Assembly (NCBI GenBank): GCA_964342745.1
Contig: CAYFFW010000024.1
Location: 1 to 19,366, forward strand
Origin: AEGEAN-183 sp964342745
GTDB taxonomy: Bacteria > Pseudomonadota > Gammaproteobacteria > Magnimaribacterales > Magnimaribacteraceae
Reading direction: 5' to 3'
DNA: 19,366 nt
The notes under the pieces are model-generated. The model saw only the letters and a program-made list of their open reading frames with translations. It was not told the DNA's origin and did not search any database. The position numbers were made by a program, and so were the translations under genes. This document shows positions 1 through 5,395 of this stretch, piece by piece; position 1 is the stretch's first letter; each line of letters opens with the position of its first letter.

Positions 1-45
1 TATCGGCTCGAGGGTCTCACCAGCTATCGAATAGACCAGGAAGCA
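1..45 (-). ncRNA. ssrS: 6S RNA (ssrS), 5' end, cut by window edge
   Basis: Read on the minus strand, the first 45 bases carry the conserved 5' arm of gammaproteobacterial 6S RNA: a CCTGG..TTCGATAGCTGG stretch followed by CCCTCGAGCCGATA, which recalls the CCCTGAGCCGATA of E. coli 6S. 6S RNA binds the sigma-70 RNA polymerase holoenzyme as a promoter mimic and damps transcription in stationary phase. Its position just downstream of zapA on the same strand is the classic gammaproteobacterial arrangement (zapA, ssrS, then a 5-formyltetrahydrofolate cyclo-ligase gene). Only the 5' quarter is inside the window, so the central bubble and 3' arm cannot be checked. The exact 5' end, about position 44-45, is inferred from the upstream -10 element. 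Confidence 0.85.
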
Positions 46-51
46 AAATTA

Positions 52-57
52 AGTATA
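52..57 (-). promoter_or_regulatory. -10 element of the 6S RNA promoter
   Basis: TATACT on the minus strand lies about seven bases upstream of the inferred 6S RNA 5' end. It falls just past the zapA stop codon, so any -35 element would lie inside the zapA 3' end. No good -35 hexamer is visible at 16-18 bases. The 6S RNA may therefore be transcribed both from here and by read-through from zapA. Confidence 0.5.
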
Positions 58-62
58 GCTTA

Positions 63-365
63 TTAAGAATTTAAATTTGATAAACTTTTTATTTGTTTTT
101 CAATTTCTAAACTTAGACTTTCTAAACCTGATTTTGATTCAGCAATCCCTTTAGTTGATGAAAGGTTTTTTAGATAGTCATTGGTTATATTTAGACCTGT
201 AATTATTGCTGCCTTCGATTCATCAAGCTTAGAATTTTGTTTAATTTCCTTTAATTTCTTATTAAAAAACTTAGCTGCGTCTTTGACTTGGTCACTTTCT
301 TCCGGAGGGCAAGAGATTTTGTATTCCTGACCTAGAATTTTTACTTTTGTAATGTTTTTATCCAC
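63..365 (-). CDS. zapA: Cell division protein ZapA
   Basis: This 100-residue protein matches ZapA, the cytoplasmic FtsZ-ring-associated protein that bundles FtsZ protofilaments at midcell. The N-terminal region (about residues 6-60) has the ZapA pattern: VKILGQEYKISCP, then an amphipathic stretch DAAKFFNKKLKEI, then the AAIITGLNITNDYL helix. The rest is a long coiled-coil helix typical of the tetramerising tail. Usual length is about 100-110 residues, so it is complete. The start codon is GTG at 365-363 and no ATG lies nearby upstream in frame. It lies five bases downstream of the small coiled-coil gene at 371-574, probably in one transcript, and immediately upstream of 6S RNA. Confidence 0.9.
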   Translation of the reverse strand: MDKNITKVKILGQEYKISCPPEESDQVKDAAKFFNKKLKEIKQNSKLDESKAAIITGLNITNDYLKNLSSTKGIAESKSGLESLSLEIEKQIKSLSNLNS

Positions 366-370
366 AAACT

Positions 371-574
371 TTATTTATTTTCTTTCTTAAGAGATCTAAT
401 GAGTTTTTCTATTTTTTTTTCAGCAGAGTTAAGGGTCTCAGAAAGTTTTTGTTCTTTTATTGATAGCTCTTTATTCTTCTTAAGTAAATGAGTATTAGAT
501 TCCTTTAGTTGTTTACTTAACTTAATAAGGTTTTGCACTTGCAACTCTAAATCTAGGAATTCTTTATCTGACAT
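371..574 (-). CDS. Small coiled-coil protein, TIGR02449-like
   Basis: This is a 67-residue, highly charged, nearly all-helical protein with leucine-rich heptads (LELQVQNLIKLSKQLKESN and onward), lacking cysteines and any membrane segment. Small coiled-coil proteins of the TIGR02449 family sit directly upstream of zapA in Pseudomonas and many other gammaproteobacteria, and length, composition and position all fit. Its function is not established. The coupling with zapA suggests a division-related role, perhaps like ZapB, but this is inference. The start is the ATG at 574-572. pepP runs divergently from 663, leaving 88 bases for both promoters. Confidence 0.7.
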   Translation of the reverse strand: MSDKEFLDLELQVQNLIKLSKQLKESNTHLLKKNKELSIKEQKLSETLNSAEKKIEKLIRSLKKENK

Positions 575-662
575 TTTTATTCCAATTCTTTTTTAGTTTA
601 CATTTGTAGAGTTTTTCTTGCCAGCAGCATCTCAATTGGTAGGATTAAAAAGGGAAATTATT

Positions 663-1973
663 ATGAAGACCAAAGATATCGATTTTTCATTAAGAAGGGA
701 AACATTATCCAAGAAATTGTTGGATGACTCTGTTCTTATTTTAGCCTCTTCATCAATTAAAGCTAGGAATTCAGATGCTGATTATGCTTTTAGACAAGAT
801 AGTAATTTTTATTACCTTTCAGGGTTTAATGAACCAGAGTCAGTAATAATAATTAGGCCTTCTGCAAAGAATAGAAAATACATCATATTTTGCCGAGACA
901 GAGACCCCCTAAGAGAACAATGGGATGGCTTTAGGGCAGGTCAAGAGGGAGCTAAAGAATTACATGGTGCGGATGAAGCGTATAGCATTTCTTTACTTGA
1001 TGAATTAATGCCTGATCTTCTAGAGGGGGCTAAAAATATTTACTATTCCATGGGCTCACCTAATGGGCTAGAGCTTAGGTTGGGCAGGTGGTTAGATCAT
1101 ATAAGAGCAAATAAAAGGCAGGGATCAGAAGTTCCAGAAAACTTATTATCTCTAGATGCTCTTTTAGATGAACTAAGATTAATAAAGTCTGAAGAAGAGC
1201 TTTTACTTATGAAGAAAGCCGGTGACATTACTTGTGAAGCACATATACGTGCAATGTCCAATGTTAGGCCGGGAATGTTTGAGTATCATTTAGAAGCAGA
1301 GTATCTACACGAATTTATGAAAGGAGGTGCAAGATTTCCTGCCTACAATTCTATTGTTGGAGGAGGAAACAACTCTTGTATTCTTCATTACAATGAAAAT
1401 AACTGTGAATTAAGGGAGGGCGATCTTGTGTTAGTTGATGCGGGTTGTGAGTATCAACATTATGCTTCAGATGTAACAAGAACTTTTCCTGTAGGAAAGA
1501 AATTCTCTGATGAACAAAGGAGCATTTATAAAATTGTTCTTGAAGCACACAAGCAGGCTTGTGAAGAAATAAGACCAGGAAATCCTTGGATAAAAGCACA
1601 AGAAGCTTCAGTAAGAGTAATTACCGAGGGGCTAATTGACTTAGGTCTACTTAAGGGGAAGTTTGACCAAATTATTAAAAAAGGTGAATACACAAAATTT
1701 TATATGCACAGAATTGGACATTGGTTAGGAATGGATGTTCATGATGTAGGAAATTATAAAAAGAATGGTGAGTGGAGAGATCTCGAGCCAGGTATGGTTT
1801 TAACGATTGAACCAGGAATTTATATATTAGATTCTTTATTGGATATAGAGGAAAAATGGCTAGGAATAGGTGTGCGAGTGGAAGACGATCTTCTTGTGAC
1901 TGAAGGTGGTCATGAAATAATTACATCAAAGGCTCCTCGAAGTATCGAGGATATAGAGAGCTTAAGATCATAA
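663..1973 (+). CDS. pepP: Xaa-Pro aminopeptidase (aminopeptidase P II)
   Basis: A 436-residue M24-family metallopeptidase, close to the 441 residues of E. coli PepP. It removes the N-terminal residue from peptides whose second residue is proline, using a dinuclear manganese site in the cytoplasm. The N-terminal AMP_N domain spans about 1-175 and the pita-bread catalytic domain about 185-430. All five metal ligands are present: Asp259 (LVDAG), Asp270 (SDVTRTFPV), His353 (GHWLGMDVHDVG), Glu383 (TIEPGIY) and Glu407 (RVEDD). I chose ATG 663 rather than the TTG at 618 because AGGG lies at 651-654, eight bases upstream, and homology begins there. The Ubi hydroxylase gene starts two bases after the stop, the pepP-ubiH order also seen in E. 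coli. The ygfB gene that usually precedes pepP is not present. Confidence 0.95.
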   Translation: MKTKDIDFSLRRETLSKKLLDDSVLILASSSIKARNSDADYAFRQDSNFYYLSGFNEPESVIIIRPSAKNRKYIIFCRDRDPLREQWDGFRAGQEGAKELHGADEAYSISLLDELMPDLLEGAKNIYYSMGSPNGLELRLGRWLDHIRANKRQGSEVPENLLSLDALLDELRLIKSEEELLLMKKAGDITCEAHIRAMSNVRPGMFEYHLEAEYLHEFMKGGARFPAYNSIVGGGNNSCILHYNENNCELREGDLVLVDAGCEYQHYASDVTRTFPVGKKFSDEQRSIYKIVLEAHKQACEEIRPGNPWIKAQEASVRVITEGLIDLGLLKGKFDQIIKKGEYTKFYMHRIGHWLGMDVHDVGNYKKNGEWRDLEPGMVLTIEPGIYILDSLLDIEEKWLGIGVRVEDDLLVTEGGHEIITSKAPRSIEDIESLRS

Positions 1974-1975
1974 GC

Positions 1976-3157
1976 GTGGACTCTGAGGTTACAGTAGTAG
2001 GAGCTGGAGTAGTAGGCTCTTCTCTTGCCTGCTTGCTTTCAAGCCATGGAATACAAGTTACCTTAATTGATAGAGGCAATCCTTTTTCAGATTTAAATGA
2101 AATTAATCAATCATTTAGAACAGTTGCTCTAAACCTTTCATCAGTAGATCTTTTTAAAAAAATAGGCTTATGGGATGATTTAAAATCTTCATCAACTCCC
2201 TTTGCAAGAATGTTTGTCTGGGATTCTGAAGGGAGCTCATCTTTAGAGTTTCTGGCGCAAGAGATAAAAAGACAAGAGCTTGGTTACATAATAACTAATA
2301 ATTTAATTTTAAAAAATATCCAAGGTTTTATAAAAAGGTCTGAAAATATAACCTTTAAACATAATACAGAATTATCTGGTGTAGAGTTAAATGAAAATAC
2401 TATATGTGTGAGCTGTAATAATGGGGAAAAATTTTTTTCGCAGCTTCTTGTTGGTGCAGATGGTGTAAATTCAACTTTAAGAAATTTATCTGGAATTAAA
2501 ACTAGAACATGGAGTTACAACCAGAAAGCTTTTGTAGCTGGATTAAAAACTGAAAAACCTCATGAACAATCAGCTTGGCAGATCTTTACACCAACAGGTC
2601 CAATCGCTCTTTTACCTTTTGATAACTACAAAGATATAAATATTTCACTTGTATGGTCAGCTGAAGATAGTTATGCCAAGAAACTCAGTAAACTAACAAA
2701 GAAAGATTTCATAAAAGAACTAGAGATCAAGACAGAAAGAATTTTAGGAAAAATCAGTTTAAATACTGAAATAAATGACTTCCCATTAGTACAATTACAT
2801 TCAAAGAGTTACTTCTCTGAGAGGATGGTTTTAGTTGGAGATGCTGCTCACTCTGTTCATCCTCTAGCTGGTCAAGGTATGAACTTAGGTTTGTCAGATG
2901 TGGACAGTTTATTTACGAAAATAATAAATGCTAGGCGCTCAGGAATAGATATGGGTTTAAGTCAAATCCTCAAAGACTATGAAAGTTCAAGAAAGATACC
3001 TAATTTAACGATGACAGCTCTAATGGAAGCATTTAAAAGAGGATTTGAGACTCCAAACCCTTGGATCGGTTTGGCAAGGAATCTTGCTTTTAAGGCAACT
3101 TCTGATAGTAAAATTTTAAAAAGAAAATTTATAAAAGAAGCAGCAGGAATTACTTAA
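1976..3157 (+). CDS. Ubiquinone-biosynthesis FAD hydroxylase (UbiH/UbiI/UbiF family)
   Basis: A 393-residue class A flavoprotein monooxygenase. The N-terminal Rossmann motif GAGVVG is at residues 9-14 with the ribose-binding acidic residue at Asp32. The ADG motif of the family is at 161-163, and the second FAD motif LVGDAAHSVHPLAGQGMNLG starts near 286. The GQGMNLG-SD block is typical of UbiH/UbiI/UbiF/VisC enzymes, which hydroxylate the ring of the ubiquinone precursor at the inner membrane surface. The start is GTG 1976, two bases after the pepP stop, so translation is probably coupled. E. coli has two such genes after pepP and a third elsewhere. Only one is seen here, so which ring position(s) it modifies cannot be told from sequence alone. 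Its last 8 bases overlap the end of rpmG on the other strand. Confidence 0.88.
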   Translation: MDSEVTVVGAGVVGSSLACLLSSHGIQVTLIDRGNPFSDLNEINQSFRTVALNLSSVDLFKKIGLWDDLKSSSTPFARMFVWDSEGSSSLEFLAQEIKRQELGYIITNNLILKNIQGFIKRSENITFKHNTELSGVELNENTICVSCNNGEKFFSQLLVGADGVNSTLRNLSGIKTRTWSYNQKAFVAGLKTEKPHEQSAWQIFTPTGPIALLPFDNYKDINISLVWSAEDSYAKKLSKLTKKDFIKELEIKTERILGKISLNTEINDFPLVQLHSKSYFSERMVLVGDAAHSVHPLAGQGMNLGLSDVDSLFTKIINARRSGIDMGLSQILKDYESSRKIPNLTMTALMEAFKRGFETPNPWIGLARNLAFKATSDSKILKRKFIKEAAGIT

Positions 3158-3305
3158 TCTTTTCTTCTTTATAAATAACATGCTTCCTGGCTACAGGATC
3201 AAATTTTTTTATCTCTATCTTGTCCGGTGTAGAAGATTTATTTTTATCAGTTGTATAGTAATGCCCGGTTCCTGCACTAGAAACTAATTTAATTTTCTCT
3301 CTCAT
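3150..3305 (-). CDS. rpmG: 50S ribosomal protein L33
   Basis: This 51-residue gene is translated from an ATG at 3305-3303. The product begins MREKIKLVSSAGTGHYYTT and ends KKFDPVARKHVIYKEEKIK, which aligns across its full length with E. coli L33, lacking only the first few residues (MAKG). It is the cysteine-free form. The ATG overlaps the TGA stop of rpmB (ATGA), the usual sign of translational coupling and constant stoichiometry. The 3' end overlaps the end of the Ubi hydroxylase gene by 8 bases on the opposite strand. L33 sits near the E site of the large subunit. Confidence 0.97.
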   Translation of the reverse strand: MREKIKLVSSAGTGHYYTTDKNKSSTPDKIEIKKFDPVARKHVIYKEEKIK

Positions 3306-3538
3306 ATCTTTTCACCTCTAGCTCTTATTTCTGAAAGAACTTCATCAATACCTTTTTTATCTATTATTCTCATACCTTTTGCAGAAACAGTTAAATTCAC
3401 ATATCTTCTTTCAGATTCAATCCAAAATTTATGTTTATGCAAATTTGGTTCAAATGTTCTCCTAGATCTATTTTTAGCATGAGAAACTTTATTACCCTTT
3501 AAAGGTTTTTTCCCTGTAACCTGACAAACTTTAGACAT
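3302..3538 (-). CDS. rpmB: 50S ribosomal protein L28
   Basis: A 78-residue protein, the same length as E. coli L28 and similar throughout: MSKVCQVTGKKP, PNLHKHKFW, VSAKGMRIIDKKGID, and the terminal IRARGEK. L28 is a large-subunit protein. It is the first gene of the rpmB-rpmG pair, whose reading frames overlap at the stop/start. The divergent coaBC gene upstream repeats the E. coli rpmB-rpmG/dfp neighbourhood. A good sigma-70 type promoter lies about 25 bases upstream of the start. Confidence 0.98.
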   Translation of the reverse strand: MSKVCQVTGKKPLKGNKVSHAKNRSRRTFEPNLHKHKFWIESERRYVNLTVSAKGMRIIDKKGIDEVLSEIRARGEKI

Positions 3539-3568
3539 TATTAATTAAAACATTTATGAAAGGCGCGT

Positions 3569-3597
3569 TTTATACCAGAAGCATTAACCTCAAGCAA
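3569..3597 (-). promoter_or_regulatory. rpmB-rpmG promoter
   Basis: On the minus strand TTGCTT (3597-3592) is separated by 17 bases from TATAAA (3574-3569), with a TGG just before the -10 that makes it an extended -10. The sequence immediately after the -10 is ACGCGCC. A GC-rich discriminator of this kind is typical of ribosomal and stringently controlled promoters. Transcription would begin near 3562, giving a leader of about 24 bases. It overlaps the region used by the divergent coaBC promoter. Confidence 0.65.
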
Positions 3598-3608
3598 CAT
3601 TATGAAGC

Positions 3609-3627
3609 TATAATCGCGCTCTAATTT
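3609..3627 (+). promoter_or_regulatory. coaBC (dfp) promoter -10 and start-region motif
   Basis: A perfect TATAAT lies at 3609-3614 and is followed at once by CGCGCTCTAATTT (3615-3627). A weak -35 (TAACCT, 3585-3590, 18-base spacer) overlaps the divergent rpmB promoter. The coaBC start codon is GTG 3638, so the leader would be only about 17 bases. The same 13-base motif follows the rpmE -10. Confidence 0.55.
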
Positions 3628-3637
3628 TAAAGATTAA

Positions 3638-4831
3638 GTGGATTCTATAAAAAATAAAAATATTCTTCTTGGGGTAACAGGAGGTATTGCAGCATATAAG
3701 TCAGCTGAAATAATTAGATTCCTTAAGAGATTAGGTGCTGATGTTAGAGTGGTAATGACAAATTCATCTCACGAATTTATGACACCATTAACCCTTCAAG
3801 CCTTATCAGGAAATCCAGTTTCTTCTGATCTATTAGATCTAAAAGCTGAATCTGCAATGGGCCATATCGAATTAGCTAAATGGGCGGATGCCTTGCTTAT
3901 TGCGCCCTGCACAGCTGAAACGATAGCAAGATTAGCCAATGGCAGAGGTGATGACTTATTAACAGCTATTAGTCTAGCCTTTGATGGTTCAATAGCTATT
4001 GCTCCATCAATGAATCAAGCTATGTGGAGAGACGATAGAACCCAAAAGAATATTTCAAAATTAGTTCAAAGTAATATTCTGATTTGCGGACCAGGAGAAG
4101 GGGAACAAGCATGCGGTGATACGGGATTAGGAAGAATGTTAGAACCTCAAGAGATACTTAGTCTGTTTTCAGGTTTTTTTAAAGAAGGTAAATTGAACTC
4201 AAAAAAAATTCTTATAACAGCCGGGCCTACTCAGGAACCTTTAGATCCAGTTAGATACATAACCAATAGGAGTTCTGGAAGAATGGGCTATGCTTTAGCT
4301 AATGCTTCAATAGAGGCAGGAGCTGAAGTAGTTTTAATTAGTGGGCCGACTTCTTTAGAAATCCCAGAACATTTGCACTTTGTTGGAGTAAAAACAGCAC
4401 ATGAAATGTATAGGGCTGTAGTTCATCACCTAGAATCAACTGACATTTTTATAGCTAGTGCTGCAGTTTCAGACTATAGACCGAGCAACGAGAGTAAGAA
4501 TAAAATTAAGAAAAATCAAGGTAAAGCAATAAAAGTCAACATGGAAGAAAATATAGACATTTTAAATAGTGTTAGTTCATTACCTGAAAAACCTTTTGTA
4601 GTTGGCTTTGCTGCTGAGACAGAAGACGTAGTTGAGAATGCTAGAAAAAAATTGAAATCTAAGAATTTAGATTTGATTATTGCCAATGATGTTTCAAAAA
4701 AAGATATAGGATTTGATTCAGAAGATAACGAAGTGACTTTAATATCTTCTGATAGGGATTACTTTATTTCTAAAGCTTCCAAAAAGGCTGTTTCTAGGAA
4801 AATTATTAATTTTATTTCTGAAGTAATTTAG
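3638..4831 (+). CDS. coaBC: Bifunctional phosphopantothenoylcysteine decarboxylase/phosphopantothenate-cysteine ligase
   Basis: This 397-residue CoaBC (Dfp) fusion performs two steps of coenzyme A synthesis: CoaB joins cysteine to 4'-phosphopantothenate using CTP, and CoaC decarboxylates the product with FMN. CoaC occupies about residues 1-185: the GVTGGIAAYKS flavin-binding start, active-site His76 in MGHIELAKWAD, Asn126 in PSMNQAMW, and Cys159 in GEQACGDTGLGRM. CoaB occupies about 188-397: ITAGPTQEPLDPVRYITNRS, the SSGRMGYA loop, the Lys-rich KNKIKK near 287-292, FAAETE and ANDV. Length matches the roughly 400 residues of the family. The start is GTG 3638, directly before the conserved N terminus. 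Its divergent position relative to rpmB-rpmG is the standard gammaproteobacterial arrangement. It converges on rpmE with only 6 bases between the genes. Confidence 0.97.
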   Translation: MDSIKNKNILLGVTGGIAAYKSAEIIRFLKRLGADVRVVMTNSSHEFMTPLTLQALSGNPVSSDLLDLKAESAMGHIELAKWADALLIAPCTAETIARLANGRGDDLLTAISLAFDGSIAIAPSMNQAMWRDDRTQKNISKLVQSNILICGPGEGEQACGDTGLGRMLEPQEILSLFSGFFKEGKLNSKKILITAGPTQEPLDPVRYITNRSSGRMGYALANASIEAGAEVVLISGPTSLEIPEHLHFVGVKTAHEMYRAVVHHLESTDIFIASAAVSDYRPSNESKNKIKKNQGKAIKVNMEENIDILNSVSSLPEKPFVVGFAAETEDVVENARKKLKSKNLDLIIANDVSKKDIGFDSEDNEVTLISSDRDYFISKASKKAVSRKIINFISEVI

Positions 4832-4837
4832 ATAAGT

Positions 4838-5296
4838 TTATTTTTTAGACTTTTTCTTTGTCTTCTTTACCTCTTTTGGCTTATCTTCTTTTGCTTCTTC
4901 CTTTTCTGTAGACACTTCAGATTCTACAGTTTCTATATCTTCTTCTAATGGACTGTCTTCTTTTGTTTCTTCCTTTTCTGTAGATGCTTGAGATTCTTTG
5001 GCCTGTACTTCTTTTTTTAGTGGGCTTTCTTCTTTCCCATCTTGATCTTCTGCTTTTTCTGTCTCTTTGGAGGCTACTTCGCTCTTAGCTTTAGTTTTTT
5101 TACCAAAACGCTTTTCAAATCTTTCTACTCTTCCACCAGAATCAACAAGTTTCTGCTTACCAGTGTAAAAAGGATGACATGAAGAACACACATCTAAATT
5201 TATATCTTCATTTAGTGTCGATTTAATCACAATTACATTTCCACAACTACAAGTTGCCTTAATTTCTTTATATTCAGGATGTATCTCTTGCTTCAT
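4838..5296 (-). CDS. rpmE: 50S ribosomal protein L31 with a long acidic/lysine-rich C-terminal tail
   Basis: Residues 1-66 are a normal zinc-type L31: MKQEIHPEYKEIKATCSCGN, the zinc ligands Cys16, Cys18, Cys37 and Cys40, then HPFYTGKQ and GGRVERFEKRFG. L31 sits at the central protuberance and bridges the two subunits. E. coli L31 ends after 70 residues. This one continues in frame to 152 with a low-complexity tail rich in Glu, Lys, Ser and Thr. The tail contains two 24-residue tandem units (91-114 and 115-138, each starting SPL and ending KED) and a final lysine-rich KKTKKKSKK. There is no sign of a second start or frameshift, so the tail should be translated. It is probably disordered. rpmE is divergent from priA, as in E. 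coli. Confidence 0.93.
   Translation of the reverse strand: MKQEIHPEYKEIKATCSCGNVIVIKSTLNEDINLDVCSSCHPFYTGKQKLVDSGGRVERFEKRFGKKTKAKSEVASKETEKAEDQDGKEESPLKKEVQAKESQASTEKEETKEDSPLEEDIETVESEVSTEKEEAKEDKPKEVKKTKKKSKK
4883..5026 (-). repeat. Two 72-bp tandem coding repeats in the rpmE tail
   Basis: Two imperfect direct repeats of exactly 72 bases (5026-4955 and 4954-4883, read on the minus strand) encode the 24-residue units of the L31 tail. The best preserved core encodes STEKEE-KED. A more diverged third copy may precede them. The period is a whole number of codons, so gain or loss of a unit would keep the frame. Confidence 0.75.
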
Positions 5297-5314
5297 ATCT
5301 AATTATCTTTGCTT

Positions 5315-5356
5315 AAATTAGAGCGCGCACTATACCAGACCAAATCAACAAGGCAA
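5315..5356 (-). promoter_or_regulatory. rpmE promoter with shared start-region motif
   Basis: On the minus strand TTGCCT (5356-5351), a 16-base spacer, and TATAGT (5334-5329) preceded by TGG form an extended -10 promoter. One base later comes CGCGCTCTAATTT (5327-5315), identical to the 13 bases that follow the coaBC -10. The GC-rich discriminator resembles that of rpmB. The leader to the rpmE ATG at 5296 would be about 25 bases. Confidence 0.65.
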
Positions 5357-5395
5357 ATTCCAAGAAATCTTTAGAAAACAGACTAAAATAGTTAT

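Noticed and set aside
618..662. TTG start for pepP at 618 giving a 15-residue extension
   Set aside because: ATG 663 has AGGG eight bases upstream and the family N terminus starts there; the extension would occupy the divergent promoter region.
575..662. Divergent promoters between the coiled-coil gene and pepP
   Set aside because: Only weak candidate hexamers (for example TGGCAA then TAAACT on the minus strand) can be found, not enough to call a site.
4838..5085. Separate small gene or frameshift behind the L31 tail
   Set aside because: The tail is in the same frame, has no internal start with a ribosome binding site, and its composition runs smoothly from the L31 core.
5309..5336. Plus-strand promoter for priA (TTGCTT, 16 bases, TATACC)
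   Set aside because: The hexamers overlap the better minus-strand rpmE promoter and the -10 match is poor; the region may still contain a priA promoter, but I cannot place it.
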